Part shown: in pieces, positions 37,138-45,923 of the stretch | How positions within the stretch are numbered: the first letter of the stretch is position 1 | Layout of the letters: each line of letters starts with the position of its first letter | DNA from: a candidate division KSB1 bacterium | GTDB taxonomy: Bacteria > Zhuqueibacterota > Zhuqueibacteria > Zhuqueibacterales > Zhuqueibacteraceae | Direction: 5' to 3' | Assembly: GCA_034506175.1 (NCBI GenBank) | Contig: JAPDQB010000026.1 | Coordinates: 1 to 64,000, forward strand | DNA: 64,000 nt | Position numbers and translations under genes: made by a program | The notes under the pieces: model-generated | Seen by the model: the letters and a program-made list of their open reading frames with translations, nothing else | The model's database searches: none | Told to the model about the DNA's origin: nothing

Positions 37138-39750
37138 ATGTTCACGCGTTGGCTGATCGGCGGTTGGTGTTTGTGGGTTGTGGCGGCGAGTTGGGAACCT
37201 ACTCTTGCCCAACAAAAAAGTCTCTCCGGATTGTTTAAAACAGCGCCCCATGTCTGGCTGAATGATTCGCTACAAACGCCGCTGCGGCCGCGGCTTTATC
37301 TCCATGGCCGCTGGCAGGTCTCCAGCCAAAGTCCTCAGTTCAGCGGCGAGGCCGAGCTGCCCGCAACCTTTGCCTTCGAGGGCGAAGTCGAGTTTCAACG
37401 TTCCATACGGCTGGATTCCACATTTATGAATCGCCCCCTGCGTCTGGTCATGCAGGGCGCGAATTACGCCACGCAGGTGCGGCTTAATGGCGAACTGATT
37501 GGCTCGCATCAGGGCGGTTACACGCCTTTTGTCGTTGATCTGCGGCCGGAACGTTTGTTTTTTGACAAGGAAAATGTGCTGCGCCTCACCGTGAGCAATG
37601 TGCTCTCGCCGCTGCAAACCTTGCCGCCAAAGCACCGCCCATACGGCTGGCTGAACGAAGGCGGGATTGGGCGGGAAATTTACCTCGAAGCCCTGCCGGA
37701 AATTTTTATTGAAAAAACCAGGCTCAATTACACCCTCGCGCCGCAGGCAGTCGTCATCAATTTGGAAGTCGATCTGCGTTTGCAAAAAAAGCTAACGCCG
37801 GAAGAAACCGCCGGTCTGGCAGCAGTTCTTGAAATTTGGGATGCGGCGCGCCGGAAGAAATTAGCCGCCAGCGCGCCCTTGCCTTTAACCGCCGGCGATC
37901 GTCTCGAACAAAAGGTCGCTTTGGATTGTCAACTCAATCAACCGGCACTCTGGTCGCCGGCGACGCCGAATCTTTATGCGCTGCACGTAACGCTGCTGCG
38001 GCAAAATAACCTCATCGACGAATCCTGGGAGAACACCGGATTTCGCAAAATCGAAATTGTTGATCGCCGCCTGCACGTAAACGGCGAGCCATATATCGTG
38101 CGCGGAGCGAATTGGATTGAGGATTATGGCAGGCATTCGGCGCTGCTGGATACGACGCGGCTGCGCGAGCTGCTGGCCGCCGTCAAAGAGTTGGGCGCCA
38201 ACACGATCCGGGTGGCAGGGCGTCCGCCGCATCCGCTGTTGCCTGAACTATGCGATCGCGCCGGCCTTTTTTTGTTGGAAGAATTGCCGCTTTATCATCT
38301 CACCCAGGCGCATTTTCAACAACCACAGTTTTTTGAGCTGGCAAAGCAGCAGGCGCGCGAAATGATTTTGCGGGATGCGGCGCATCCGAGCGTGCTGGCG
38401 TGGGGCGTGGCCGTCAACAGCGCCATGCTTGCACCGACAGCGAAAAATAATTTCAAAAGTTTCTGCGATGACCTTCAGCAGCTCGATAACCGGCGCCTCT
38501 ACGCCGTGGCGCCGTTAAATTGGATGGCGGATTGGGAACAGCTGGTTGATTTCATTTTGCCGGATCTGTTTGAAACGGAAAATGCCAATGCGATCACTGC
38601 TGCCCTCAACCGGAGTGAGAAGAGTAATAAACCGGTTTTACCCATCATTGGGTTCTGGGCGGCGCCCGTAGAAGTTCGTGAAAAAGCGGCGAGCAGCGCG
38701 GAAGGCGAACAGCGGCAATTTACGCGGCTCGATGAGGCGCTCAAGAAATTTGACGGGGCGACGCAATTTGCCGGCTATTTCATCCAAGCCCTAACCGATT
38801 GGCCGGCGGCCATGCCGTCACTGGCGCTGGGCGCACAGGGGGGACGGCTGCCTCACGCCGCCTCCTCAATGGTCTTCGCCCATCCGGCTGGAATCATCAG
38901 CAGTAACGGCCAGCGGCGCCCGGCCTTTCAACTGGTGCAGGCGTTCAACCGCGGCGACCGCCGCCCGATGATAATGCCGCGCAACGTCGCGACGGTTTAT
39001 CCGCAGGAATATCCGATTGTCGGGCTGGCGGTGGTGTTGGTATTGCTGTTTTATCTCAACCGTGACCGGCGGTTGCGCGGTAATCTGCAAAGAATGTTCG
39101 TTCATCCGCACGGTTTTTACGTCGATATCAACGAAAACCGCAAAGTGCCGCCGTTTTTGAGCGCGCTGCTCGGTGTGGCCGAGGGTTGCATCATCGCGCT
39201 TTTGCTCTCCGGATTTTGCTACGCCAATCGCACGAATCTCGTTTTCGATCAGTTTCTCAATTTGTTGATCGGCGATCCGGCCTGGAAAGCGCGTGTCGTG
39301 TGGTTGATTTGGCATCCGTCATGGTTTATTGCCGTTGTCACCTCAGGCTTGTTTGCTCTCGGCTTGGCCGCGGCGGTGGTGATGCGCATTCTCGGCTTTT
39401 TTCTCGGCCGGAGTTTGCCGGTGATGCAATATTTTACGTTTGTGTTCTGGACGTCGTCCAATCTTCTCGTTCTGAGCATGATCGCGCCGTTTTTTTATCG
39501 CCTGCTGTTGTATAAGGATTTTTCCGCGCCGCTGCTGTTTTTAATCACGGCGGTTTTGCTTTGGCTGGTGGCGCGTTTTTTCCGCGGCATGCGCGTGATT
39601 TATACGATGAGCGTTCCCCGCATGATGATTATTTTTGGAATTTTGGTGGGTGGGCTTGTGCTTTCCCTGGTATTTTATTACCAGCGCAACGAAGCGTTTT
39701 TTGAATACGGAAAATATTATTGGCAGATGTTGGAGGGAGGGAAGCAATAA
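37138..39750 (+). CDS. GH2-like pseudo-glycosidase fused to a multi-helix membrane domain
   Basis: The protein has 870 residues from the ATG at 37138, with AAGGAGG 10 bases upstream; a GTG at 37132 is only four bases from it. It has a signal peptide. The jelly-roll sugar-binding domain (VEFQRSIRLD, YTPFVVDLRPE) is followed by an Ig-like domain and a TIM-barrel-like part (NGEPYIVRGANW). The GH2 acid/base motif GNE is replaced by AVNS at about residue 425, and the nucleophile region TEYG by IGFW at about 503, so both catalytic glutamates appear to be absent. From about residue 625 five or six transmembrane helices of a Yip1-like kind follow. It was probably recruited as a binding or sensory protein. 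It has its own ribosome site; the retropepsin-like gene follows after a gap. Confidence 0.8.
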   Translation: MFTRWLIGGWCLWVVAASWEPTLAQQKSLSGLFKTAPHVWLNDSLQTPLRPRLYLHGRWQVSSQSPQFSGEAELPATFAFEGEVEFQRSIRLDSTFMNRPLRLVMQGANYATQVRLNGELIGSHQGGYTPFVVDLRPERLFFDKENVLRLTVSNVLSPLQTLPPKHRPYGWLNEGGIGREIYLEALPEIFIEKTRLNYTLAPQAVVINLEVDLRLQKKLTPEETAGLAAVLEIWDAARRKKLAASAPLPLTAGDRLEQKVALDCQLNQPALWSPATPNLYALHVTLLRQNNLIDESWENTGFRKIEIVDRRLHVNGEPYIVRGANWIEDYGRHSALLDTTRLRELLAAVKELGANTIRVAGRPPHPLLPELCDRAGLFLLEELPLYHLTQAHFQQPQFFELAKQQAREMILRDAAHPSVLAWGVAVNSAMLAPTAKNNFKSFCDDLQQLDNRRLYAVAPLNWMADWEQLVDFILPDLFETENANAITAALNRSEKSNKPVLPIIGFWAAPVEVREKAASSAEGEQRQFTRLDEALKKFDGATQFAGYFIQALTDWPAAMPSLALGAQGGRLPHAASSMVFAHPAGIISSNGQRRPAFQLVQAFNRGDRRPMIMPRNVATVYPQEYPIVGLAVVLVLLFYLNRDRRLRGNLQRMFVHPHGFYVDINENRKVPPFLSALLGVAEGCIIALLLSGFCYANRTNLVFDQFLNLLIGDPAWKARVVWLIWHPSWFIAVVTSGLFALGLAAAVVMRILGFFLGRSLPVMQYFTFVFWTSSNLLVLSMIAPFFYRLLLYKDFSAPLLFLITAVLLWLVARFFRGMRVIYTMSVPRMMIIFGILVGGLVLSLVFYYQRNEAFFEYGKYYWQMLEGGKQ

Positions 39751-39757
39751 TTTTTGC

Positions 39758-39786
39758 TTGCAACTCGAGAAAAAGCTTTGTAATAT
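39758..39786 (+). promoter_or_regulatory. candidate promoter for the retropepsin-like gene
   Basis: TTGCAA (39758-39763), 17 bases, then TAATAT (39781-39786). Each hexamer matches the sigma-70 consensus at four of six positions. The ATG follows 29 bases later, after GAGAGGG. Confidence 0.45.
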
Positions 39787-39815
39787 AAAATGTCAAAATA
39801 AAGAGAGGGAATAAA

Positions 39816-40190
39816 ATGTCGATTATATCAAAAGAAATCAAACTTGCCGGACATAAAGGCAACATCAAACTCGAGGCCTTGTTTGATAGTGGTTCCACTT
39901 TCTCCTGTGTTCCGCCGGCAATCGCTGAAAAATTGGGCACGGTTATTCCCGCTGTGGAGCCGATAGAATTGGAAATCGCGGAGAAGGGAAAAAAATTGCG
40001 CGTTGATTCGAAAGTCAATCTGGATTTTTGGATTAATGGCTACCGCTTTTCCGATGAGTTTCTCGTGGTTCCCAATCTTTCCGAGGAAGCCATTATCGGC
40101 GCCAAAACTTTGCAAGCCTGGCGAATCAAGCTCGACTTCGAGAATGACGATCTGATCATTGATCCGAAGGCGGCACGCCTGCGGTTGTAA
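39816..40190 (+). CDS. retropepsin-like aspartic protease-fold protein
   Basis: The protein has 124 residues with GAGAGGG upstream. The FDSGSTFSCVPP motif with Asp24 and a second conserved hydrophobic loop (EAIIGAKTLQAW) give a single-domain retropepsin-like fold, as in gag-asp-like bacterial proteins. Activity would need a dimer. There is no signal peptide or membrane anchor. It stands alone, 12 bases from the end of the convergent minus-strand operon at 40203. Confidence 0.8.
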   Translation: MSIISKEIKLAGHKGNIKLEALFDSGSTFSCVPPAIAEKLGTVIPAVEPIELEIAEKGKKLRVDSKVNLDFWINGYRFSDEFLVVPNLSEEAIIGAKTLQAWRIKLDFENDDLIIDPKAARLRL

Positions 40191-40202
40191 GATCTGTTTA
40201 AT

Positions 40203-41219
40203 TCACCCCACCTTGATAAACACCAGCGGGTAGACGACGCGAACCCTGCCTTCGTCGATGGGGTCATAGCGCCAGCGTTTGATCGCCGCGGCAAGCTCGT
40301 CCAAAAAAGCCTGGAGGGGAATTTCCGAGGAAAGAAAACTTACTTTCGCCACGCTGCCATCGGAGCGAATGATGATTTCGACCTCGACTTTGCCGCCGAT
40401 GCGGGGGTTTTGGCGCAGATATTTTTCGTAAATGTATTGCAGGCGGCCGATATTCATGTTCAAAACCGCATACAGCGAGGCCTCCGAGCGCGCGCCGTAC
40501 GCTCCGCCGTTGCCGCCGGTTCCGCCAAAGCCGGCAAATTGCACGCGTGTTCCTTTTTTCAGCGCCACGCCTGCATTCGCATCAATTGCCAGCAGCTCGT
40601 TGATTCCCTTGCCGTCGCGGCTCATGGCTGCAAGCGCGCCGTCCACTTCCTCGCCTCGGGGATTATTGCCCTTGCCAACGGTGAGCGAACGATTCATTTT
40701 CAAATTCTGCACCGCGCCGTCGGCGGCCTGCATGTTCAACGCCAACTCGTTGCCGGCCTCGCCGTTTTCCGCCACACCATCGAGCAATCCCAGCACGCCG
40801 ATCTTGTTGACATTCACTTCGCGGTCGCTGCGCTCCGCATTGATGGCGCCGTTTTGCGTTTCCGCATAGGTGTTGCCCGAAAACATTTCTTCGTTCTTTA
40901 CCGGCGCCGCATCGTCGTCGCCGCTGGCGCCCGGGGCGTCCAGGATTTTCGATTTGCCGTTGCCGATGGGGACAAACGGCTCGTCATCTTCCACCGGCGG
41001 TTGTTCGTTTTCATCGACGAAACTGATTTCACGAATTTCCAAAATCTCCGGCGGGTTGATCAACGATGTCGACCACCACGCGCTGAGCGCCAAAATATGA
41101 AAAAGCAGCGATCCGGTGATCGCCGCGCTAAAACGACGTGAGGGCTGCCGCGCCGCCAGATCCAAAAAAGAGCCGCTTGCTTTGGGGCGTGGCGCAGATT
41201 TCGGCGCTGTTTTCGTCAT
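40203..41219 (-). CDS. TonB/AgmX-type energy transducer
   Basis: The protein has 338 residues with one transmembrane helix near residue 35 (ITGSLLFHILALSAWW), then a long Asn/Gly/Asp-rich linker. A C-terminal TonB-like domain of the AgmX/PglI type follows (SLYAVLNMNIGRLQYIYEKY, GKVEVEIIIRSDGSV, KRWRYDPIDEGRVRVVYP). This family includes gliding-machinery components of myxobacteria. It is the last gene of the double-motor operon and directly follows ExbD-ExbD-ExbB. It probably transmits motor energy to the outer membrane. Confidence 0.85.
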   Translation of the reverse strand: MTKTAPKSAPRPKASGSFLDLAARQPSRRFSAAITGSLLFHILALSAWWSTSLINPPEILEIREISFVDENEQPPVEDDEPFVPIGNGKSKILDAPGASGDDDAAPVKNEEMFSGNTYAETQNGAINAERSDREVNVNKIGVLGLLDGVAENGEAGNELALNMQAADGAVQNLKMNRSLTVGKGNNPRGEEVDGALAAMSRDGKGINELLAIDANAGVALKKGTRVQFAGFGGTGGNGGAYGARSEASLYAVLNMNIGRLQYIYEKYLRQNPRIGGKVEVEIIIRSDGSVAKVSFLSSEIPLQAFLDELAAAIKRWRYDPIDEGRVRVVYPLVFIKVG

Positions 41220-41230
41220 ATCGACTCGAG

Positions 41231-41644
41231 TTACTCGCGTGGCCGTTGCACGGTCGCGATGGCGATTTTTTTGGCACCGCTTTTCTTCGCAATCCCCAGC
41301 AATTCCAAAACTTGCCGATGTCTCACTGCTTTATCGGCGCGAATTAGAACGAGACGGTTGGGATACTTCGTGACTTTCTCGCGCAACGGCGCTTCCAGTT
41401 CTGCTAGGGACAGCGTTCTTTCGTTTAAGGCAATTTCTCCAGCCGCCGTGAGGGTGATGGTAAGATTATCTTGAGAATCAGCTTCGATGGTCGCGGCTTT
41501 GGGCAAATCGACCTGGAGGGAGCCCGGGGCGTCCAAAATCGGCGCCGTGACCATGAAAATGATCACCAACACCAGTGAAATATCCACCAGCGGCGCGAGC
41601 TGCATGTTGCTGATGATGTTTCCAGGCGAGTTGCCGGCTTGCAT
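41231..41644 (-). CDS. ExbD/TolR-family protein
   Basis: The protein has 137 residues from the ATG at 41644; the longer frame begins at a TTG. The helix MQLAPLVDISLVLVIIFMV holds the motor Asp. A periplasmic domain follows with LIRADKAVRHRQVLELLGIA, the usual TolR fold signature. It is one of two ExbD proteins attached to the motor whose ExbB is at 42146. It starts 46 bases after the end of the other ExbD gene. Confidence 0.88.
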   Translation of the reverse strand: MQAGNSPGNIISNMQLAPLVDISLVLVIIFMVTAPILDAPGSLQVDLPKAATIEADSQDNLTITLTAAGEIALNERTLSLAELEAPLREKVTKYPNRLVLIRADKAVRHRQVLELLGIAKKSGAKKIAIATVQRPRE

Positions 41645-41691
41645 ACAGCACCCTGAAAATGAGAGCAAGAAAATATGATTTTTCGACCGAG

Positions 41692-42114
41692 CTATTTACC
41701 GGAACGGCGCCGCTTCACAATCGACAATTGCTTCGCGCCGGCCTGTCGCGCGGCATCCAGCGTCGCCACCACTCGGTCGTGAATCACTTCCTCATCGGCG
41801 CTGACGACGACAAGCTTATTTTGAGTTTTCTGCAAGAGCGCGCGCAGGCTATCCGGCATTACCTTCGGTGCGACTGTCACGCCGTTGATCAACATTTCGC
41901 CACTGCTTTTCAAATAAACTTCCGCCCGCAATTCGGTTTGCTTCTCGCCGGCGGCGGCATTGTTGAGGTTCGGCGTCGACACCGTGACGGTGGATTGCAA
42001 GATCATCGGCGTCATGACCATGAAAATCACCACCAGCACGAGGGCGACGTCGATCAACGAAGTCAAATTAATTTCCGTGAGGCCGGTCTCCGAATCTTGA
42101 AATTTGCTTTTCAT
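41692..42114 (-). CDS. ExbD/TolR-family protein
   Basis: The protein has 140 residues from the ATG at 42114. The helix INLTSLIDVALVLVVIFMV has the motor Asp, followed by a TolR-type periplasmic domain (VVVSADEEVIHDRVVATLDA). It lies between the partner ExbB (31 bases upstream) and the second ExbD. By comparison with other Exb/Tol systems, the pair would form the stator-like dimer inside an ExbB pentamer. Confidence 0.88.
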   Translation of the reverse strand: MKSKFQDSETGLTEINLTSLIDVALVLVVIFMVMTPMILQSTVTVSTPNLNNAAAGEKQTELRAEVYLKSSGEMLINGVTVAPKVMPDSLRALLQKTQNKLVVVSADEEVIHDRVVATLDAARQAGAKQLSIVKRRRSGK

Positions 42115-42145
42115 AAAAGCGCCGAGTGCAAAGCGCGATGCGCAG

Positions 42146-42760
42146 TTATTGTGCAATTCCCAAAATCACCCGCAGTTTTTTCGACGCGGCTTCGATTTCC
42201 ATCATCACCGTTCCGACCCGGCGCAAAAAATAGTTATAGGCGACCACAGCGGGAATCGCCACCACCAAACCGGCGGCGGTGGTAATGAGCGCCTCGGCAA
42301 TGCCGGCGGAAACCACCGAGGGGCCGCCGGAGCCGGAAACCGCGAGATCGCGAAAGGCGCGGATGATGCCGACAACGGTGCCCAACAGTCCGATGAACGG
42401 CGCGATGTTGCCCAGCGTTCCCAACACGCTCAAATAGCGCTCCAATTTCATTTTTTCTTCCAGCGCCGCGGCGTCCATCAATTCCGTCACGTTCTTGGCG
42501 CCGAGAGAAAAATTTTGCAGGCCCAGGCGCACGACGGCCGCCAGCGGCGCGGTCGAGCGCTGGCAAAATTCGATGCCGGCCTTGGCGCCGCCTTCACGCA
42601 CCTTTTTGTTCAACGTGTGAATGAACAACTCGGCGTTGATGCGCGTCCGCCGAAAATACAACCAACGCTCAATGATGAAGGTGATCGTAACCAGCGAACA
42701 GAGAAAAAGAATGATAAACGACGGGCTGGTGCGTACCGTCTCCCAAAAATTCAACTCCAT
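42146..42760 (-). CDS. MotA/TolQ/ExbB proton channel
   Basis: The protein has 204 residues. Three transmembrane helices are clear: IILFLCSLVTITFIIERWL, then APFIGLLGTVVGIIRAF and ALITTAAGLVVAIPAVVAYN, the last two carrying the conserved Gly-Leu-Leu-Gly-Thr and Thr-Thr motifs. The cytoplasmic loop lies between the first and second helices. It is the first gene of the second motor module (ExbB-ExbD-ExbD-TonB) and starts 37 bases after the FHA-like transducer gene. Confidence 0.93.
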   Translation of the reverse strand: MELNFWETVRTSPSFIILFLCSLVTITFIIERWLYFRRTRINAELFIHTLNKKVREGGAKAGIEFCQRSTAPLAAVVRLGLQNFSLGAKNVTELMDAAALEEKMKLERYLSVLGTLGNIAPFIGLLGTVVGIIRAFRDLAVSGSGGPSVVSAGIAEALITTAAGLVVAIPAVVAYNYFLRRVGTVMMEIEAASKKLRVILGIAQ

Positions 42761-42796
42761 GACGCGCTCCGAACCCTGCGGGCGTCGCCGGCCCGA

Positions 42797-44179
42797 TTAA
42801 TTGGTTTTGATAAAAATGATCGGGTAAACAACTTTGACCTGTCCCTGCGTTATCGCGTCGTATTTCCATCGGCGAATGGCGGATAGAATCTCCCTTTTGA
42901 AATCTTCAATCGGAATTTCGGAAGAAAGAATCAGCGCATTGGCGACGGAACCATCGGCGGCAATGGTGACTTCAACTTCGACTTTGCCGCCCATATCCGG
43001 ATGCGTTTTCAAATATTTATTGTAAATGTAAGTCAACCGCCCCATGTTTTCCGACAAAACTTTGCGCAACGATTCTTCGGTGCGCGCGCCCATCGCCTCT
43101 TGCGAACCGCTCACCTTGCCGAGTTCCTCGATGCGGGCTTTGCCGGTTTTCTCCAATTTCACTGCCGGTTTGTTTTTGTTAACGTCGTTCTTCAAGATAT
43201 CTTCAATGCTGCTGTTGCCGCCTTTGCCGGAACCCAGCTCGCCGAAAGCCAGAATTTTATCGAGATCGGCATTGGAGTTGGATTCGCCGCGCCCGGCTGA
43301 TAATTTGCCACCCGCCATAACCTTGTCGACGCTTTTCGCCAGCCCCTCTTCGGTCAGCCGTCGAATCAAATCGCTGCTGCCATCATCATCGCCGGTTCCG
43401 CCGAGCAAAACCAAGGCGCCCATGTTTGAAACGTCAACGCCTTCGCCGGGCTTGTCCGAGCCAAAACCTTTTTTCTCCCGGGTTTCGGCGGTTTTGGTTT
43501 CGTCTTTTTTCTCTTCGTCCTTTTCAGCCTTGGAAGATTCGGTGGATGATTTTGTTTCGACTCGCGCCGCAGTTTTGGGGCGAAGTTCCTCGGCGGATTT
43601 AAACGTCGCCGCGATTTTCTGCACTTTTTGAAACAACCTGGTTTGATCGGCCGATTCCGGCGGCGCGATTTTGACCGAGCCTGCCCATTGCACGGCAATA
43701 AACTGCATAACGATCAAAACGGCGATGAGGGTTTTAAAAAAAGTGTCTTCCTTCAGGCTTTTCGTGAAAGCACGAACCGGAGAATAGCCTTCGAATTGAA
43801 GCGCTTCAGAATTTTCGCCGTCAAAATCAAAATCGATACGGACGCCATCGAGAATGAGATGCCCGGATTTGCCGGGCGTTAAAGGCACCGTCGGTCTTCC
43901 GTCATGCTTCGGTAGAAGATCGTGTTGCAACAAATCGGAAAACGTCAGCCTGCTTTTATCATACACCACTTCGCCGCGGGTCTCATCGGCTAAACGTAGT
44001 TCGTAACCGCCATTGGTCGGAACGAACATGCGCAACCGTTTCGGGAATTTTTCTCCATATAAGACAACGTCATTATCGAGGTTGCGCCCCACGGTAAACT
44101 CCTCTTTGCCGCGCAGATAGCGATCCGTTACCTTGCCGTTTTGCTCGATGCGAAGTTTTAAGTTTTGTTTCAATTTCAT
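42797..44179 (-). CDS. FHA-like / TonB-AgmX transducer (GltG-like layout)
   Basis: The protein has 460 residues from the ATG at 44179. The N-terminus (about 1-130) has FHA-like features: LKLRIEQNGKVTDRYLRGKE, FTVGRNLDNDVVLYGEKFPK, then a strand-rich region. One transmembrane helix (about residues 148-165) leads to a Lys/Glu-rich linker and an AgmX/PglI-type C-terminus (SLRKVLSENMGRLTYIYNKY, GKVEVEVTIAADGSV, IRRWKYD...KVVYPIIFIK). The same order (FHA, helix, TonB-like end) is described for GltG of the Myxococcus gliding machine. Predicted role: it couples a motor to the outer membrane, perhaps with a phosphoprotein-binding cytoplasmic side. It closes the first motor module. Confidence 0.8.
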   Translation of the reverse strand: MKLKQNLKLRIEQNGKVTDRYLRGKEEFTVGRNLDNDVVLYGEKFPKRLRMFVPTNGGYELRLADETRGEVVYDKSRLTFSDLLQHDLLPKHDGRPTVPLTPGKSGHLILDGVRIDFDFDGENSEALQFEGYSPVRAFTKSLKEDTFFKTLIAVLIVMQFIAVQWAGSVKIAPPESADQTRLFQKVQKIAATFKSAEELRPKTAARVETKSSTESSKAEKDEEKKDETKTAETREKKGFGSDKPGEGVDVSNMGALVLLGGTGDDDGSSDLIRRLTEEGLAKSVDKVMAGGKLSAGRGESNSNADLDKILAFGELGSGKGGNSSIEDILKNDVNKNKPAVKLEKTGKARIEELGKVSGSQEAMGARTEESLRKVLSENMGRLTYIYNKYLKTHPDMGGKVEVEVTIAADGSVANALILSSEIPIEDFKREILSAIRRWKYDAITQGQVKVVYPIIFIKTN

Positions 44180-44202
44180 CAGCACTATTCGCAGGATTGT
44201 CC

Positions 44203-44712
44203 TTATTTTTGATAAACGGCGAGCAGCATGTTGTTGAAGCCGACTTGTCCGCACGTGTACATGACGCGCTTGATCACCGCAAACGACGCGTCGCGATCAC
44301 CCATGATATCGACAGTGCCGGTGAAGCCGACACGCGCATCGATTTCGCCGAGTTTTTCCGAGGATTGGCGGCTGTGCTGCAAGCTTTCGTGCAGCGGCTT
44401 GATGAGCAAATCGCTGTCGGCCTTGATCTCATCAACTCTTATCAGCGGCTTATCATCAAACATGATCCACTCTTTCGTGACCGCAATAATCGGCGCCGAC
44501 CGCGGCGGTTTTTGGCTGGTCGATTCGGGCAGCCGCAGATCATTGGTGTTGGTTATGATCTGGCCATCGGCTGAGAAGCTCTTGAGCAAAAAAACCAACA
44601 GAATCGTAAACATGTCCAACAGCGAGGCCAACCGCAGCTCGAAATTGGGTTTCTGCTTCGGGCGGCTGCCGACAATCAAAAGCGGGCTTTTTTTCTTGTC
44701 CAAACTCAACAT
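44203..44712 (-). CDS. ExbD/TolR-family protein
   Basis: The protein has 169 residues. A short N-terminal tail leads to the helix ELRLASLLDMFTILLVFLL, with the conserved Asp. The periplasmic domain is longer than in the other ExbD proteins of this operon. It is three bases after the upstream ExbD gene. In contrast to its neighbour it keeps the motor Asp. Confidence 0.82.
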   Translation of the reverse strand: MLSLDKKKSPLLIVGSRPKQKPNFELRLASLLDMFTILLVFLLKSFSADGQIITNTNDLRLPESTSQKPPRSAPIIAVTKEWIMFDDKPLIRVDEIKADSDLLIKPLHESLQHSRQSSEKLGEIDARVGFTGTVDIMGDRDASFAVIKRVMYTCGQVGFNNMLLAVYQK

Positions 44713-44715
44713 CTC

Positions 44716-45177
44716 TCACCCTGAGATTGAAATATTGGCAAAACCGGACTCCCGACACCGATCCATCACTTTGATCACGTCATCATATTTAATCATATCT
44801 TCCGGTTGAATCACCACATCCTCGGAATCGGGAAACTTCTCTTTAATCTGGCGCAAATTCGCTTGCAGCTGCTCGAAATCATATTGCGCGCCCTTTTTCA
44901 TGATAAAGGGAAAATTGAACGTCGGGCTTTTCAACTCAAAACCGTTTTCGCGGATGGCGAGCATGTTGAGCACGAGCGCTTTTTTTTCTTCACTCGGCTG
45001 GCTGACGCTGCTGTTTTTTTGCGATAATGACGGCAGCGACATTTCCAAAATCGCGATTTTCACGAAAGACGCCGTCAGCAGAAGAAATGGCACCAAAATC
45101 AAGAAGATGTTCATCACTGGTGTCATGTTGAGATCGCTGCCGCCATGACGCGTTTTAATTTTGGCTTTGAGATTCAT
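44716..45177 (-). CDS. ExbD/TolR-like protein lacking the motor aspartate
   Basis: The protein has 153 residues. The transmembrane segment begins LNMTPVMNIFLILVPFLL, where the Asp of other ExbD proteins (TPLVD or SLID) is replaced by Asn. A periplasmic domain with EDVVIQPEDMIKYDDVIKVMD follows, still of ExbD type. The ATG overlaps the TGA of the upstream ExbB gene (ATGA). The companion ExbD at 44203 keeps the Asp, so this one may be a structural, non-proton-carrying subunit. Confidence 0.82.
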   Translation of the reverse strand: MNLKAKIKTRHGGSDLNMTPVMNIFLILVPFLLLTASFVKIAILEMSLPSLSQKNSSVSQPSEEKKALVLNMLAIRENGFELKSPTFNFPFIMKKGAQYDFEQLQANLRQIKEKFPDSEDVVIQPEDMIKYDDVIKVMDRCRESGFANISISG

Positions 45178-45803
45178 TTTGGGCTCCGGCCGCGAACCAG
45201 GCGCTGAAAAATCCTGGCGGTGTTTTCATTGATTTCGTTGATGATGGCCGTTGAACGTTCATTTAACATCGAATAAACCACCAGCGTCGGGATGGCCACG
45301 ACGAGGCCAAAGGCGGTCGTATTCATCGCCACGGCAATGCCCTGCGCCAGCAGCGCCGCTTTTTGCGAGGCATCGGCGGCGGTAACCGCTTTGAATGAAT
45401 CGATGAGGCCGAAGATCGTCCCCAGCAAGCCCAACAACGTCGCAATATTGGCGAGCAACGACAAATAATTGGTGCGTTTTTCGATCTTGGGAATTTCGTT
45501 CATCGCCGCCAGTTCCATCGCCTGCTGAATATCCTCCGGCGATTTGCCGAATTCCTCCAGACCGGCCTTGGTGATGCGCGGCAGCGCGGCTTTGGAAACG
45601 CTGCACAATTCGACCGCGCTGGCGACGCTGCCTTTCTGCAGCAGTTCTAAAATTTTGTTGACAAAGGCCGTGGTATCGATGCGATTTTTGAAGTTGATGA
45701 AAATGAACCGCTCGATAACAATTGCCATCGAAACAACCATCGTCAGCAAAATGGCGTGCATCCAACCCCCGCCGTCTCGATAAAATGCAATGATATCGTC
45801 CAT
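45174..45803 (-). CDS. MotA/TolQ/ExbB proton channel
   Basis: The protein has 209 residues with AGGAGG ten bases ahead of the ATG at 45803. The first helix (ILLTMVVSMAIVIERFIF) is followed by a cytoplasmic loop and the channel helices TLLGLLGTIFGLIDSF and AMNTTAFGLVVAIPTLV, with the conserved Thr pair. It is the first gene of the upstream motor module: ExbB-ExbD-ExbD-FHA/TonB. Its stop overlaps the ExbD start, so the subunits are probably made in fixed ratio. Confidence 0.93.
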   Translation of the reverse strand: MDDIIAFYRDGGGWMHAILLTMVVSMAIVIERFIFINFKNRIDTTAFVNKILELLQKGSVASAVELCSVSKAALPRITKAGLEEFGKSPEDIQQAMELAAMNEIPKIEKRTNYLSLLANIATLLGLLGTIFGLIDSFKAVTAADASQKAALLAQGIAVAMNTTAFGLVVAIPTLVVYSMLNERSTAIINEINENTARIFQRLVRGRSPK

Positions 45804-45923
45804 CTAAGTAAAACCTCCTGAAAAGTGTTTTGTTTAAATAAAAATTTATTCTCGGGAACCTGCGGAGAGTCCAGTCTTGTGCAAAATTACCCACGCCCGA
45901 TTGAGAAAAATCCGCTTCTCGTC

